A stretch of DNA of 7,509 nucleotides from JBFLVQ01 sp040758525 (GCA_040758525.1 JBFLVQ010000475.1:1-7509); one strand, 5' to 3'. Positions 1 to 6,261 are shown, counted from the first letter of the stretch. Made by a program: numbers and translations. The notes: generated by a model not told the origin, from the letters alone.

Positions 1-167
1 CATTGTTTAGGTGAAAGCTGTCCACCAGCTTGATAGTAATGACGATAAGCAGCTACCACATCAGGCCATTCTATAACATGGCTGCGATTAGACAGTGCTT
101 GGACAAATTGCAGTGGGGTTATCTTGTTGCTATCGACTGAGGTCATTAAGGATTTAAACTCTTGCAT
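1..167 (-). CDS. Unrecognised protein, 5' end only (runs off the left edge)
   Basis: On the minus strand an ATG at 167-165 opens a frame that stays open for 55 codons to the window edge. The protein begins MQEFKSLMTSVDSNK and continues with a stretch rich in aromatic and polar residues (IEWPDVVAAYRHYYQ). The start is supported by a strong Shine-Dalgarno-like AGAGGGTG a few bases upstream and by a perfect TATAAT about 33 bases upstream. No signal peptide or membrane segment is visible in this part, so the product is probably cytoplasmic. I do not recognise the family. It is divergent from the small TPR gene at 376, with about 200 bases between the two starts. The stop codon and most of the protein are outside the window. 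Confidence 0.6.
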   Translation of the reverse strand, partial: MQEFKSLMTSVDSNKITPLQFVQALSNRSHVIEWPDVVAAYRHYYQAGGQLSPKQ

Positions 168-199
168 CTTGCACCCTCTTTGTATGGTAAGCCGAGGGC

Positions 200-205
200 A
201 TTATA
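200..205 (-). promoter_or_regulatory. Candidate -10 box for the leftmost minus-strand gene
   Basis: The minus strand reads TATAAT at 205-200. This is a perfect sigma-70 type -10 hexamer, placed so that transcription would start near 193 and leave a leader of roughly 25 bases before the ATG at 167. No convincing TTGACA-like -35 lies 16-18 bases upstream, so the assignment rests on the -10 box and its position alone. Confidence 0.35.
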
Positions 206-260
206 GATCAGTATGGCTGTAAATGGTAGACAACAAACAAAGGGCGCAGGTGAAACGGAG

Positions 261-279
261 ATTAGGGCTTATCCCTAAT
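261..279. repeat. Short perfect inverted repeat in the divergent intergenic region
   Basis: ATTAGGG (261-267) and CCCTAAT (273-279) are perfect inverted arms around the 5-base loop CTTAT. The element sits between the divergent starts at 167 and 376, where an operator would be expected. It is not followed by a T-run on either strand, so it does not look like a terminator. An operator role is inference from position. Confidence 0.4.
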
Positions 280-375
280 TTATTGTAGGCACCACTTCCT
301 AAAGCAGCTTTCTCAAGGTATAAGGTTTGCATATATTCCTGTGTTTGGCAAATTGAGCGGAGGTTGGTAAGCGGC

Positions 376-741
376 ATGGAAAGCAATGGACTAACTAACT
401 ATTTCAATCATAGAGTGAGGCGGTCACGCCGCAATAGTATTGCAGTAGAAGGCGAAACTAATACTGAAATAATTGCAGCAAAGGATAATAGCGAGGAAAA
501 TAGTATCACAGAGCAACAAGAATATTGTTTAACAGTTACACATCAACTACTAATCGCAGCCAGAAACTATCAGGCACAAGGCGAATATGTCGAAGCAATT
601 TTCCATTATATGCAAGTGATATATTGGTATGAAGAGCGTCATGGAAAAGACAGTGAGCATGTCAAAGATATGGTAAAAGAGATGGTAGAGGCAATAAAAG
701 CTCTCAGCGAGGTGAAAGCAGCCACAGCTTCGATGAAATAA
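376..741 (+). CDS. Small TPR-containing protein
   Basis: This is a 121-residue protein. The first ~55 residues are polar, with a basic patch (RVRRSRRNS) followed by an acidic stretch. Residues of about 60-105 form one tetratricopeptide unit: an ARNYQAQGEYVEAIFHYMQ helix pair followed by EERHGKDSEHV, the spacing typical of kinesin-light-chain-type TPRs (A..Y..QG.Y.EA...Y......E...G.DS..V). A second repeat is not evident, so the protein may contribute a single motif to a larger assembly. The frame is open from TTG at 364, but GGAGG at 359-363 abuts that codon. ATG 376 lies 12 bases after GGAGG and is preferred. No signal peptide or membrane segment is seen, so it is probably cytoplasmic. Any partner is unknown. 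It is followed after 35 bases by the HAD remnant, without an RBS between them. Confidence 0.7.
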   Translation: MESNGLTNYFNHRVRRSRRNSIAVEGETNTEIIAAKDNSEENSITEQQEYCLTVTHQLLIAARNYQAQGEYVEAIFHYMQVIYWYEERHGKDSEHVKDMVKEMVEAIKALSEVKAATASMK

Positions 742-747
742 CTTGAT

Positions 748-769
748 ATTGCCTTCGGCTAGCAATTTT
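748..769 (+). terminator. Weak candidate terminator after the small TPR gene
   Basis: ATTGC (748-752) pairs with GCAAT (762-766) across a short loop. TTT (767-769) follows directly. It sits just past the stop codon at 741. The stem is only five base pairs with a short T-run, so this is a tentative call. Confidence 0.28.
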
Positions 770-776
770 AATTAAC

Positions 777-1274
777 TTGATTCATCAAAAATTGATGCAT
801 AGAAAAGAGTATAGCGAGTTATCAAAACCAGAAGCTGAGAAACGAGGTGGCCCTGTAGTTTGCCAGGTCGCGCTAAAACCATTCAGCGACCCCGACAAGC
901 GGGAAGCGTTCAGAAATATTATTGCTAGAAAACTTGAAGTGCAAACAGGTAATCAATTCTCGGTTTTGCTTGGTGGGCGTACAACGATTGATGTACAAAT
1001 TAAGGGTGTCAACAAACAAACCGCAATTCAATTTTTCACTTCTCATAGTAGGCGGCAACCAAGGAACATGATCTATTTCGGGAACGAATTCGATCGATAT
1101 GGGAACGACCGTTCTGTGTTGGAGATGAGTGACGATAAGAGGCCTGGATTTATTATTAATGTGGGTCGTGCTCTGGAACGGTCTGATAAGCTTCGGGATA
1201 GGTTAATCGAGGACGGCAATGGCCCGGCTGGAACTCTGAACTATTTAAAGTTCCTCGTGCATGAGACAGAATGA
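777..1274 (+). pseudogene. C-terminal fragment of a HAD type IIB phosphatase
   Basis: The open frame encodes about 165 residues (159 from ATG 795). It matches the second half of HAD type IIB sugar-phosphate phosphatases: a cap segment with RGGPVVCQVAL and SDPDKR, then LGGRTTIDVQIKGVNK with the motif III lysine at residue 80. Next come IYFGNEF (99-105), GND (109-111) and a normal tail ending GPAGTLNYLKFL. In this family the equivalent loop usually reads FGDE...GGND, so the first acidic position is Asn here. The N-terminal DxDGT motif carrying the nucleophilic Asp, expected some 90-100 residues earlier, is absent. In-frame upstream sequence meets a stop at 744 and shows no similarity. Neither TTG 777 nor ATG 795 has an RBS. 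I infer a 5'-truncated, catalytically dead remnant. Family assignment is fairly sure; the exact substrate cannot be told. Confidence 0.65.
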
Positions 1275-1277
1275 AAA

Positions 1278-1607
1278 TTACTGTTGCGTCGGCTGCAGTG
1301 TGATGTTGGGCGATGGTAGGTTGTTGTGAACGGTAAAAGCAAAGTGATGACTATTCAACTGATTGGTTTGAGCGAATTGTGAGATCACTTCCAGAGCTTT
1401 AGCAAAAGAGTCTGCTTAAGCAGCACTGGCAGGGAATTGTGAGAAGAAAGATTCAGCTCTCATAATAAAAGCATTCAATGATCTTTCCATAGAATCTTGC
1501 TGACGAGACACCTTCAATAGATTATCTTGCAAAGCACCAATCTGATCAGTGAGGACCTGCAGTCCAGCCTGTAGCGTACCATTGAGCTTATCAATCGACA
1601 TAACCAT
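1278..1607 (-). pseudogene. Coiled-coil-like small protein with an in-frame stop
   Basis: From ATG 1607 the minus strand encodes 63 residues (MVMSIDKLNGTLQAG...), a heptad-like, probably alpha-helical sequence rich in Leu, Gln and Ser (LQDNLLKVSRQQDSMERSLN). It stops at TAA 1418-1416. Past that stop the same frame continues without interruption as ADSFAKALEVISQFAQTNQ and more. It ends at TAA 1280-1278, only three bases from the convergent HAD fragment. The frame is also open upstream to about 1704 (including LLAERLGRPTTKRIDAM) but has no start codon there and no clear RBS before 1607. I read this as one gene of 109 or more codons carrying a nonsense mutation. Alternatively only 1607-1416 is real. 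No family is recognised. Confidence 0.45.
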
Positions 1608-1728
1608 TGCATCTATCCGTTTAGTCGTAGGTCTACCTAACCTTTCAGCTAATAGGGATGAGTTGCTAGGGGTATAAGGTGAGCTGGCTTGGTTGCTCTA
1701 ATAAATACTATCAATAACTACTAGCGCA

Positions 1729-1764
1729 ATAATACGAAATGCAAAAACTACCCTTTTGTATTAT
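1729..1764. repeat. Imperfect inverted repeat beside the CHAT promoter
   Basis: The right arm TTTTGTATTAT (1754-1764) is the reverse complement of ATAATAC (1729-1735) joined to AAAA (1743-1746), with GAAATGC bulged out of the left arm. It ends two bases before the candidate -35 box. It may be an operator or only an A+T-rich coincidence. Confidence 0.3.
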
Positions 1765-1766
1765 CA

Positions 1767-1793
1767 TTGACCATATATCCTAATAGGTATAAT
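1767..1793 (+). promoter_or_regulatory. Candidate sigma-70 promoter of the CHAT gene
   Basis: TTGACC (1767-1772) and a perfect TATAAT (1788-1793) are separated by 15 bases, shorter than the preferred 17. Transcription would start near 1800. The quality of both hexamers and the position upstream of a large gene favour a real promoter. The short spacer suggests modest strength or activator dependence, which is inference. Confidence 0.45.
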
Positions 1794-1913
1794 CAAAAGC
1801 CATTCTGTTCCAGCAATAATAAGTTAGTCTGTTATTTCAATTACTGGACTCAACACTGCATTTTAGCACTATAAGCTTGCCATTATAGTAGATAGATATT
1901 GCTGATAGTAATC

Positions 1914-1919
1914 AAGGAG
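1914..1919 (+). promoter_or_regulatory. Shine-Dalgarno site that fixes the CHAT start at ATG 1929
   Basis: AAGGAG at 1914-1919 lies nine bases before ATG 1929. An in-frame TTG at 1899 would place this site inside the coding region and would put a charged segment ahead of the signal peptide, so ATG 1929 is the start. Confidence 0.75.
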
Positions 1920-1928
1920 CAAAAGCCT

Positions 1929-2744
1929 ATGTTGTTAATCTATCGACGAGTGTGGATAGTTTCATTTGTATTGTTAAGTTTACTAGTAATGTTCATATCA
2001 ATGGTAACAAAAGCAGACCAAAGCTCACCTTCAGTACAAGAGAGAGCATATTCGAGCACGGAATCGGTAGTGCTAGAGCAAGGTAAGCCTATTGAACGAG
2101 AGTTGGCTGGTAGTGAGGTTCATTCTTATAAGGTTAGACTCACAGCGAGCCAGTTTATCAATGTAGTAGTGGAGCAGAAGGGGATTGATGTAGTGGCTAC
2201 ACTTGTTGGTGTGGATGGCAAGCAACTTATGGAAGTAGATAGCCCAAATGGTACACAAGGCCCGGAACCAGTATTGTTTATCACAGAAGTAATCGGCCCT
2301 TACCGCCTTGAGGTAAGTTCATTGGAAAAAACTGCCACTGTTGGACAATATGAGATTGAAATTGCAGAGTTACGTACTGCCATAACACAAGATAAAGATC
2401 GTATTGCTGCTAGGCGTGCATTTGCTGAAGGAGTAGCACTACACGCACGTGAAAGTTATGAGTCATGGTTAAAAGCGGCTGAGAAGTTTGAGCAGGCATT
2501 GTTACTTTTTCAGGTTATTGGTGACCATAAGGGAGAGGCAAACACACTTAAAGAAATTGGTGGAGTTTATGATTCGTTAGGATTAAAGCTGAAATCATTA
2601 GATTACTATTATAAAGCACTATCGATCTTCACAGCCATTGGTAACCATAGTAAAGAAGCAGATACACTTAAAGAAATTGGTCAGATTTATGATTTATTAG
2701 AGAATACCAGAAACAGTTGGATTACTACGATAAAGCACTGTTAA
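1929..2744 (+). CDS. CHAT gene piece 1: signal peptide, PPC-like domain, first TPRs
   Basis: This frame gives 271 residues from ATG 1929. Residues 5-9 are basic, followed by a hydrophobic run to about 26 and an Ala-29 cleavage site. The beta-rich domain (VVVEQKGIDVVATLVGVDGK, GPYRLEVSSLE) resembles the N-terminal domain of many exported TPR-CHAT proteins. The linker KDRIAARRAFAEG leads into two full TPRs (FEQALLLFQVIGDHKGEA; LDYYYKALSIFTAIGNHSKEA). The last 14 residues (ENTRNSWITTIKHC) are out-of-frame translation. One base later the same DNA reads EYQKQLDYYDKAL, the expected next repeat. As it stands it would be a secreted TPR stub without the peptidase. Confidence 0.7.
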   Translation: MLLIYRRVWIVSFVLLSLLVMFISMVTKADQSSPSVQERAYSSTESVVLEQGKPIERELAGSEVHSYKVRLTASQFINVVVEQKGIDVVATLVGVDGKQLMEVDSPNGTQGPEPVLFITEVIGPYRLEVSSLEKTATVGQYEIEIAELRTAITQDKDRIAARRAFAEGVALHARESYESWLKAAEKFEQALLLFQVIGDHKGEANTLKEIGGVYDSLGLKLKSLDYYYKALSIFTAIGNHSKEADTLKEIGQIYDLLENTRNSWITTIKHC

Positions 2745-3120
2745 TCTTCAGAGCTATTGGTGAACGTAGTAAAGAAGCAGATACACTTAACGATATTGGT
2801 TTAATAAATTTTGTATTAGGAGAAAAACAGAAAGCATTGGATTACTACGATAAAGCACTGCTAATCAGCAGAGCTATTGGTGACAGTTATTTAGAAGCAG
2901 ATGCACTTAAATCTATAGGTTCAGTTTATTATTCACTAGGAGAAAAGCAGAAAGCGCTGGATTGCTTCAATAAAGCACTACTAATCCGCAGGGCTATTGG
3001 TGACCGTCATGGAGAAGTACATACACTTGACTTTATTGGTTTAGTTTATAGTTCATTAGGGGAAAAGCAGAAAGCGCTGGATTATTATAATCAAGAATTA
3101 CAACTCGCGAGAGCTATTGG
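2521..3120 (+). repeat. Tandem 120-base repeat encoding TPR units
   Basis: The invariant block ATTGG recurs with its last G at 2521, 2641, 2760, 2880, 3000 and 3120, giving spacings of 120, 119, 120, 120 and 120. Each unit encodes one 40-residue TPR (consensus ALDYYDKALLI.RAIGD followed by EADTLK.IG.VY..LGEKQK). The units are similar at DNA level too, including GATTACTACGATAAAGCACT in two neighbours, which suggests recent duplication or gene conversion. The single 119-base spacing marks the one-base deletion. Confidence 0.85.
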
Positions 3121-3517
3121 TAGCAAATCTCTTAAGACAACAGAATTGCACATTATATATAACTTAGCACGGGTTGAACACGCGCAGGGCAATCTAGTTG
3201 AAGCTTTGGCTAAAATGGAAGAAGCCATTAAGCTACTTGAATACATGGGGACTAAGCGTATCGGTTGGGAATCACGTGCTAATCATTTCCAATATATGCA
3301 AAGATGGTATGAGTTTTATATTGATCTACTTATGCAGTTACATCAGAAGAATCCATCTGCAGGCTATAATATCTTGGCGCTTGAGGCAACTGAACGTGCT
3401 CGTGCTCGTAGTCTGTTGGACTTATTGGCAGAGTCTCGTGTAGGCATTCATCAAGGAATAGATGTACAGCTTCTTGAGAGAGAGAAACCTACAACAAATG
3501 CTTACCAACAAAGCTGA
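2717..3517 (+). CDS. CHAT gene piece 2: TPR array and helical linker
   Basis: This is the middle of the CHAT protein in its own frame, from about 2700 to TGA 3515-3517. TTG 2717 is only the first in-frame start-like codon. It falls inside a TPR helix and has no RBS, so independent translation is doubtful. It encodes four TPR units (LDYYDKALLIFRAIGERS, LDYYDKALLISRAIGDSY, LDCFNKALLIRRAIGDRH, LDYYNQELQLARAIGSKS). A degenerate repeat (LARVEHAQGNLVEALAKMEEA) and the linker ATERARARSLLDLLAESRVG follow. The last residues after LLERE (KPTTNAYQQS) are out of frame, while the other frame reads RERNLQQMLTNKAE across the same DNA. It overlaps the first piece by 28 bases and the third by 56. Confidence 0.6.
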   Translation: MDYYDKALLIFRAIGERSKEADTLNDIGLINFVLGEKQKALDYYDKALLISRAIGDSYLEADALKSIGSVYYSLGEKQKALDCFNKALLIRRAIGDRHGEVHTLDFIGLVYSSLGEKQKALDYYNQELQLARAIGSKSLKTTELHIIYNLARVEHAQGNLVEALAKMEEAIKLLEYMGTKRIGWESRANHFQYMQRWYEFYIDLLMQLHQKNPSAGYNILALEATERARARSLLDLLAESRVGIHQGIDVQLLEREKPTTNAYQQS

Positions 3518-4910
3518 GTTACTGGTAAAACTAAAGAACGACAAAGGAAAAGAAACTGAGATAGCAGTGCTAGAAAAAGAGGTTGATAAGTTTATAGAAG
3601 AACTTCAACAGGTACAAAAAGAGATAAGGCGAAATAGCCCTCGTTATGCTATCCTCACACAACCACAATCTTTGAGCTTGAAAGAGATTCAAGAACAGGT
3701 GCTGGACCAGGATACGCTACTTCTAGAATATGCATTGGGTAAAGAGAGCAGCTATCTGTGGGCAGTAACAACAAACTCAATATCAAGCTATAAACTTCCC
3801 AAGCGAGATGAGATTGAAGCTTTAGCTAAGACTGTTTATCAACTACTCTCTACTGTTGATAATGTATCAACTAATGACAAGATTACTGATTTGGAAGCAA
3901 TAACAAAACTGAGTCAGATAATACTTGAACCAGTAGCTAAACAGTTAGGCAAAAAACGGCTGTTGATAGTTAGTGATGGGGTATTACATTACATTCCGTT
4001 TGCTGCTCTACTATTACCAACAAACACATCGACAAGAAAAGGGAAAGGATCAGTAACTAATTCTACCCCATTGTTTCTTAATCATGAAATTATCAATGAA
4101 CCATCAGCTTCTACATTAGCGATATTACGTCGTGAGCTTGCAGGAAGACCATCTGCTACTAAGATCGTTGCCGTGCTGGCAGATCCAGTCTTCAGTTCCG
4201 ATGATACACGTGTTAAACGGCTTCCAAACAGAGTAACAAATTCCAACGTGCAGCCAACTCAACCTGTAACTGAATTAATTAAAGAGTTGAGCTTGGCTCG
4301 CTCGCTGTTTGATGTAGATGGAAGGGGTACTTTAGCTCGATTGGTCTTCTCAAGGGATGAAGCCAAGGCTATTACATCATTGGTGAATGCAGGTGAATAT
4401 AAAGAGGCACTAGACTTCGATGCTAATCTCACTACTGCCACTAGCGCTGATCTTAGCCAGTATCGATATTTACATTTTGCCTCGCATGGATTGATTAATA
4501 GTAAGCATCCAGAGTTGTCCGGTATCGTCTTATCTCAAGTAGATGAGCATGGTAAATCTCGCAATGGAATGTTGCAGCTAGCAGATATCTACAATCTCAA
4601 GTTATCGGCAGACTTGGTAGTATTAAGTGCCTGTCGCACCGGGTTAGGCAAGGAGGTTGATGGTGAAGGATTGGTGGGGTTAACAAGAGGATTTATGTAT
4701 GCGGGAGCAGCACGAGTAATGGCGAGCTTATGGGATATAGATGATCGTGCTACTGCTAAACTAATCGAACATTTCTATCACGGACTGATAAAAAAGAAGC
4801 TACGACCAGCAGCGGCATTACAGAAAGCGCAGCGGACTATGTGGAAGAGTGGCACATATAGGTTTCCATACTACTGGGCAGGATTACAGTTGTCTGGTGA
4901 GTGGCGATAA
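3462..4910 (+). CDS. CHAT gene piece 3: complete caspase-like CHAT domain
   Basis: This frame gives 482 residues from ATG 3462, although the first few (MYSFL) are out-of-frame reading of the DVQLL codons and no RBS supports that start. True sequence resumes at RERNLQQMLTNKAE. Residues 10-58 are a charged coiled coil (VLEKEVDKFIEELQQVQKE). CHAT begins near 80 (LDQDTLLLEYALGKESSYLW). It includes LLIVSDGVLHYIPFAALL, the catalytic His 342 in HFASHG, Cys 391 in VVLSACRTG, GEGLVGLTRGF, ASLWDIDD and the usual ending YYWAGLQLSGEWR. Every landmark of the family is intact, so this half is under no visible decay. If expressed alone it would lack the signal peptide and stay in the cytoplasm. Confidence 0.75.
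   Translation: MYSFLRERNLQQMLTNKAELLVKLKNDKGKETEIAVLEKEVDKFIEELQQVQKEIRRNSPRYAILTQPQSLSLKEIQEQVLDQDTLLLEYALGKESSYLWAVTTNSISSYKLPKRDEIEALAKTVYQLLSTVDNVSTNDKITDLEAITKLSQIILEPVAKQLGKKRLLIVSDGVLHYIPFAALLLPTNTSTRKGKGSVTNSTPLFLNHEIINEPSASTLAILRRELAGRPSATKIVAVLADPVFSSDDTRVKRLPNRVTNSNVQPTQPVTELIKELSLARSLFDVDGRGTLARLVFSRDEAKAITSLVNAGEYKEALDFDANLTTATSADLSQYRYLHFASHGLINSKHPELSGIVLSQVDEHGKSRNGMLQLADIYNLKLSADLVVLSACRTGLGKEVDGEGLVGLTRGFMYAGAARVMASLWDIDDRATAKLIEHFYHGLIKKKLRPAAALQKAQRTMWKSGTYRFPYYWAGLQLSGEWR
3476..3485 (+). repeat. (GA)5 tract at the second CHAT frameshift
   Basis: The bases at 3476-3485 are five GA units followed by AAC. Six units would read GAG AGA GAG AGA AAC (ERERN) and join the second and third CHAT pieces in frame. 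Loss of one unit by slippage is the simplest explanation of the break. Confidence 0.75.
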
Positions 4911-5256
4911 TGGTTTTAGGATGCTGAAATAGATTCGTTAAACCTCCTGATGATTTTTTATGAGAAATTCCGAGTTTAGGTGTAATTTTCTCTAACTTCC
5001 TACATTTATCCATGTAACAACTAAGATCAACTCTAAAGATTATTCAATCTGTAGTCTTAAAGGATAGAGAGAATATCTTTGATAGCCAGTTCTGCTGATA
5101 ACCTGATCTCTATTATTGAAAGGCTTACTTAGTAAATACCCATTGTTACAAGATGTAAAGTATCAGGCTAATAATACTTACATTTAAATTATCTGGTTTT
5201 CGATACTTTGAGTTCATCTCAAAACTTCATATCGTGTTAACAAAAGGAGGTCTTTC
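4911..5256 (+). other. 346-base non-coding region before the YVTN gene
   Basis: No credible coding frame is visible on either strand. The region is A+T-rich. It has no clear hairpin plus T-run after the CHAT stop, so no terminator can be called. It holds an inverted repeat at 5153-5183 and ends with a strong RBS (AGGAGG, 5245-5250) for the YVTN gene. A promoter for that gene is expected here, but no pair of boxes is convincing. Confidence 0.55.
5153..5183 (+). repeat. Hairpin-forming inverted repeat in the YVTN leader
   Basis: ATGTAAAGTAT (5153-5163) pairs with ATACTTACAT (5174-5183) as a 10-base-pair stem with one bulged A, around the loop CAGGCTAATA. It lies about 75 bases before the start codon. 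No T-run follows, so an operator or leader structure is more likely than a terminator. Function is inferred from position only. Confidence 0.4.
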
Positions 5257-6261
5257 ATGTTGAAACTGAGAAATTTTTTCTCTGTTCTTTTCTTGCTAAC
5301 CTTACTTCTTAGTAGTGCAAGCCAGCGTGTTGTCCTAGCTGATACTGTTGTAACAACTATTCCAGTAGGATCAATTCCTGTAGAGGTTGCTGTCAGTCCT
5401 AACGGCACACGTGCCTATGTATCCAATACGGGTAGCAGTACTGTTTCAGTAATCAATACATCGTCAAACACAGTCATTGCCAATATCTCAGTGGCTGGAG
5501 GAGGTCTCCAAGGTATTGCGGTCAGCCCAGATAACAGTCGCGTCTATGTGGTGAGCAGTAATTCTAATTCTGTTGCAGTAATCAATACTACTAGCCTCAC
5601 TGTGGTAGGTACAATTACTGTAGGTCCATCGCCTATTGGTGTTACATTCAATGCTAGTGGAACCCTGGCTTATGTAACTAATTTCTCTGGTCCATCTGTT
5701 TCGGTCATTAATGTTTCTAGTAGTTCAGTGATAGCTACTATCACAGTAACGGAAGGACCCAGAGGGGTTCTAGCAATAGATACCCTGATTGGTCCACGTG
5801 TTTACGTTGCTAATGCTGGTAGCTTCAATTCAGAAATTACCGTGATCGATCCTGTTACAAACACTGTTCTGACCACAATTGCTACTACAGGCGGTCCCTT
5901 TTTCCTGGCTGCCACACCTGATAGAAGCAGTATTTATGCAACCATACCCTTCAGCAATCAGGTTGTAGCGATAAATACTTCCACCAACGCGATCCTAGCT
6001 TACATTGGTACTGCGGGTGGATCGCCTTATGGAGTAGCTGTCTCAGCCACTCCTACAGGATGGCGTGTTTTTACTGCAGACTTTAATGGTAATGGGTTTG
6101 GATATGATGTTTCAAGAATTGATGTGGCCAGCAACACACTTATTGGGCAGTTGTTTGTCAAGAGAAGGCCACGTGGGGTAGCAGCCAATTCTGCTGGTAC
6201 AAGAGTATATGTCACCAACACTGGTAATAATAGTGTTTCGGTAATCGATACAACTCTGTAG
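5257..6261 (+). CDS. Exported YVTN-family seven-bladed beta-propeller protein
   Basis: This is an intact 334-residue protein. AGGAGG at 5245-5250, six bases before ATG 5257, fixes the start. Residues 1-28 are a Sec signal peptide (KLR, a hydrophobic core FFSVLFLLTLLLSS, cleavage at VLA|DT). The rest is about seven repeats of 41-46 residues, each with P.GVAVSP.GTR.YV.N....SVSVI.T..N.V...I.VG. These are the YVTN/surface-layer beta-propeller repeats, with variants such as YVSN, YVTN and YVAN. The last blade (RPRGVAANSAGTRVYVTN..NNSVSVIDT) stops after three strands, and the N-terminal TVVTTIPVG probably supplies the fourth, closing the ring. The fold serves binding and has no known catalytic residues. 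The ligand is unknown. No membrane anchor or sorting signal is seen, so it is likely periplasmic or secreted. It shares strand and export with the CHAT protein, but an operon is unlikely across 346 bases. Confidence 0.88.
   Translation: MLKLRNFFSVLFLLTLLLSSASQRVVLADTVVTTIPVGSIPVEVAVSPNGTRAYVSNTGSSTVSVINTSSNTVIANISVAGGGLQGIAVSPDNSRVYVVSSNSNSVAVINTTSLTVVGTITVGPSPIGVTFNASGTLAYVTNFSGPSVSVINVSSSSVIATITVTEGPRGVLAIDTLIGPRVYVANAGSFNSEITVIDPVTNTVLTTIATTGGPFFLAATPDRSSIYATIPFSNQVVAINTSTNAILAYIGTAGGSPYGVAVSATPTGWRVFTADFNGNGFGYDVSRIDVASNTLIGQLFVKRRPRGVAANSAGTRVYVTNTGNNSVSVIDTTL

Larger units (their letters stand above)
1608..1928. other. Intergenic region upstream of the CHAT gene
   Basis: This stretch has no complete gene. 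Its left part (1608 to about 1704) is open on the minus strand in frame with the coiled-coil-like remnant, but has no start codon. The right part is A+T-rich and holds an imperfect inverted repeat at 1729-1764, a candidate promoter at 1767-1793 and the ribosome binding site at 1914-1919. That implies a leader of roughly 130 bases for the CHAT transcript, in which I see no recognisable riboswitch. Confidence 0.6.
1929..4910 (+). pseudogene. Secreted TPR-CHAT caspase-like protein, split by two frameshifts
   Basis: Three overlapping frames encode consecutive parts of one protein. Reinserting one G at about 2700 and one GA unit at about 3480 gives 994 residues. Domain order is: signal peptide (1-29, cleavage near TKA|DQ); a PPC-like beta domain (about 46-149, GKPIERELAG, HSYKVRL); six 40-residue TPRs (about 175-410); a longer helical region with ATERARARSLLDLLAESR; a charged coiled coil (about 520-570); and a CHAT domain to the C terminus. 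CHAT domains are caspase-like peptidases, and the dyad is present as His 854 in HFASHG and Cys 903 in SACRTG. The signal peptide places it outside the cytoplasm, where TPRs would bind a partner and CHAT would cut a substrate, neither of which is known. Either the gene is inactive or the indels are assembly errors. CHAT identity is highly certain. Confidence 0.85.

Noticed and set aside
201..386. Minus-strand open frame of 61 codons
   Set aside because: It has no RBS, overlaps the start of the TPR gene and contains the TATAAT box of the leftmost gene. Its composition does not resemble protein, so it is treated as intergenic.
1416..1418. Recoded TAA (readthrough or alternative code)
   Set aside because: Other genes here, such as those ending at 741 and 4910, use TAA as a normal stop. 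A nonsense mutation is simpler.
2521..3120. CRISPR array or non-coding tandem repeat
   Set aside because: The 120-base periodicity is fully explained by 40-residue TPR units in an open frame. There are no short identical repeats with unique spacers.
1929..4910. Type III-E CRISPR (craspase) or gasdermin-type CHAT defence system
   Set aside because: No Cas, gasdermin or other partner gene is present, and the signal peptide indicates export, unlike those cytoplasmic proteases.
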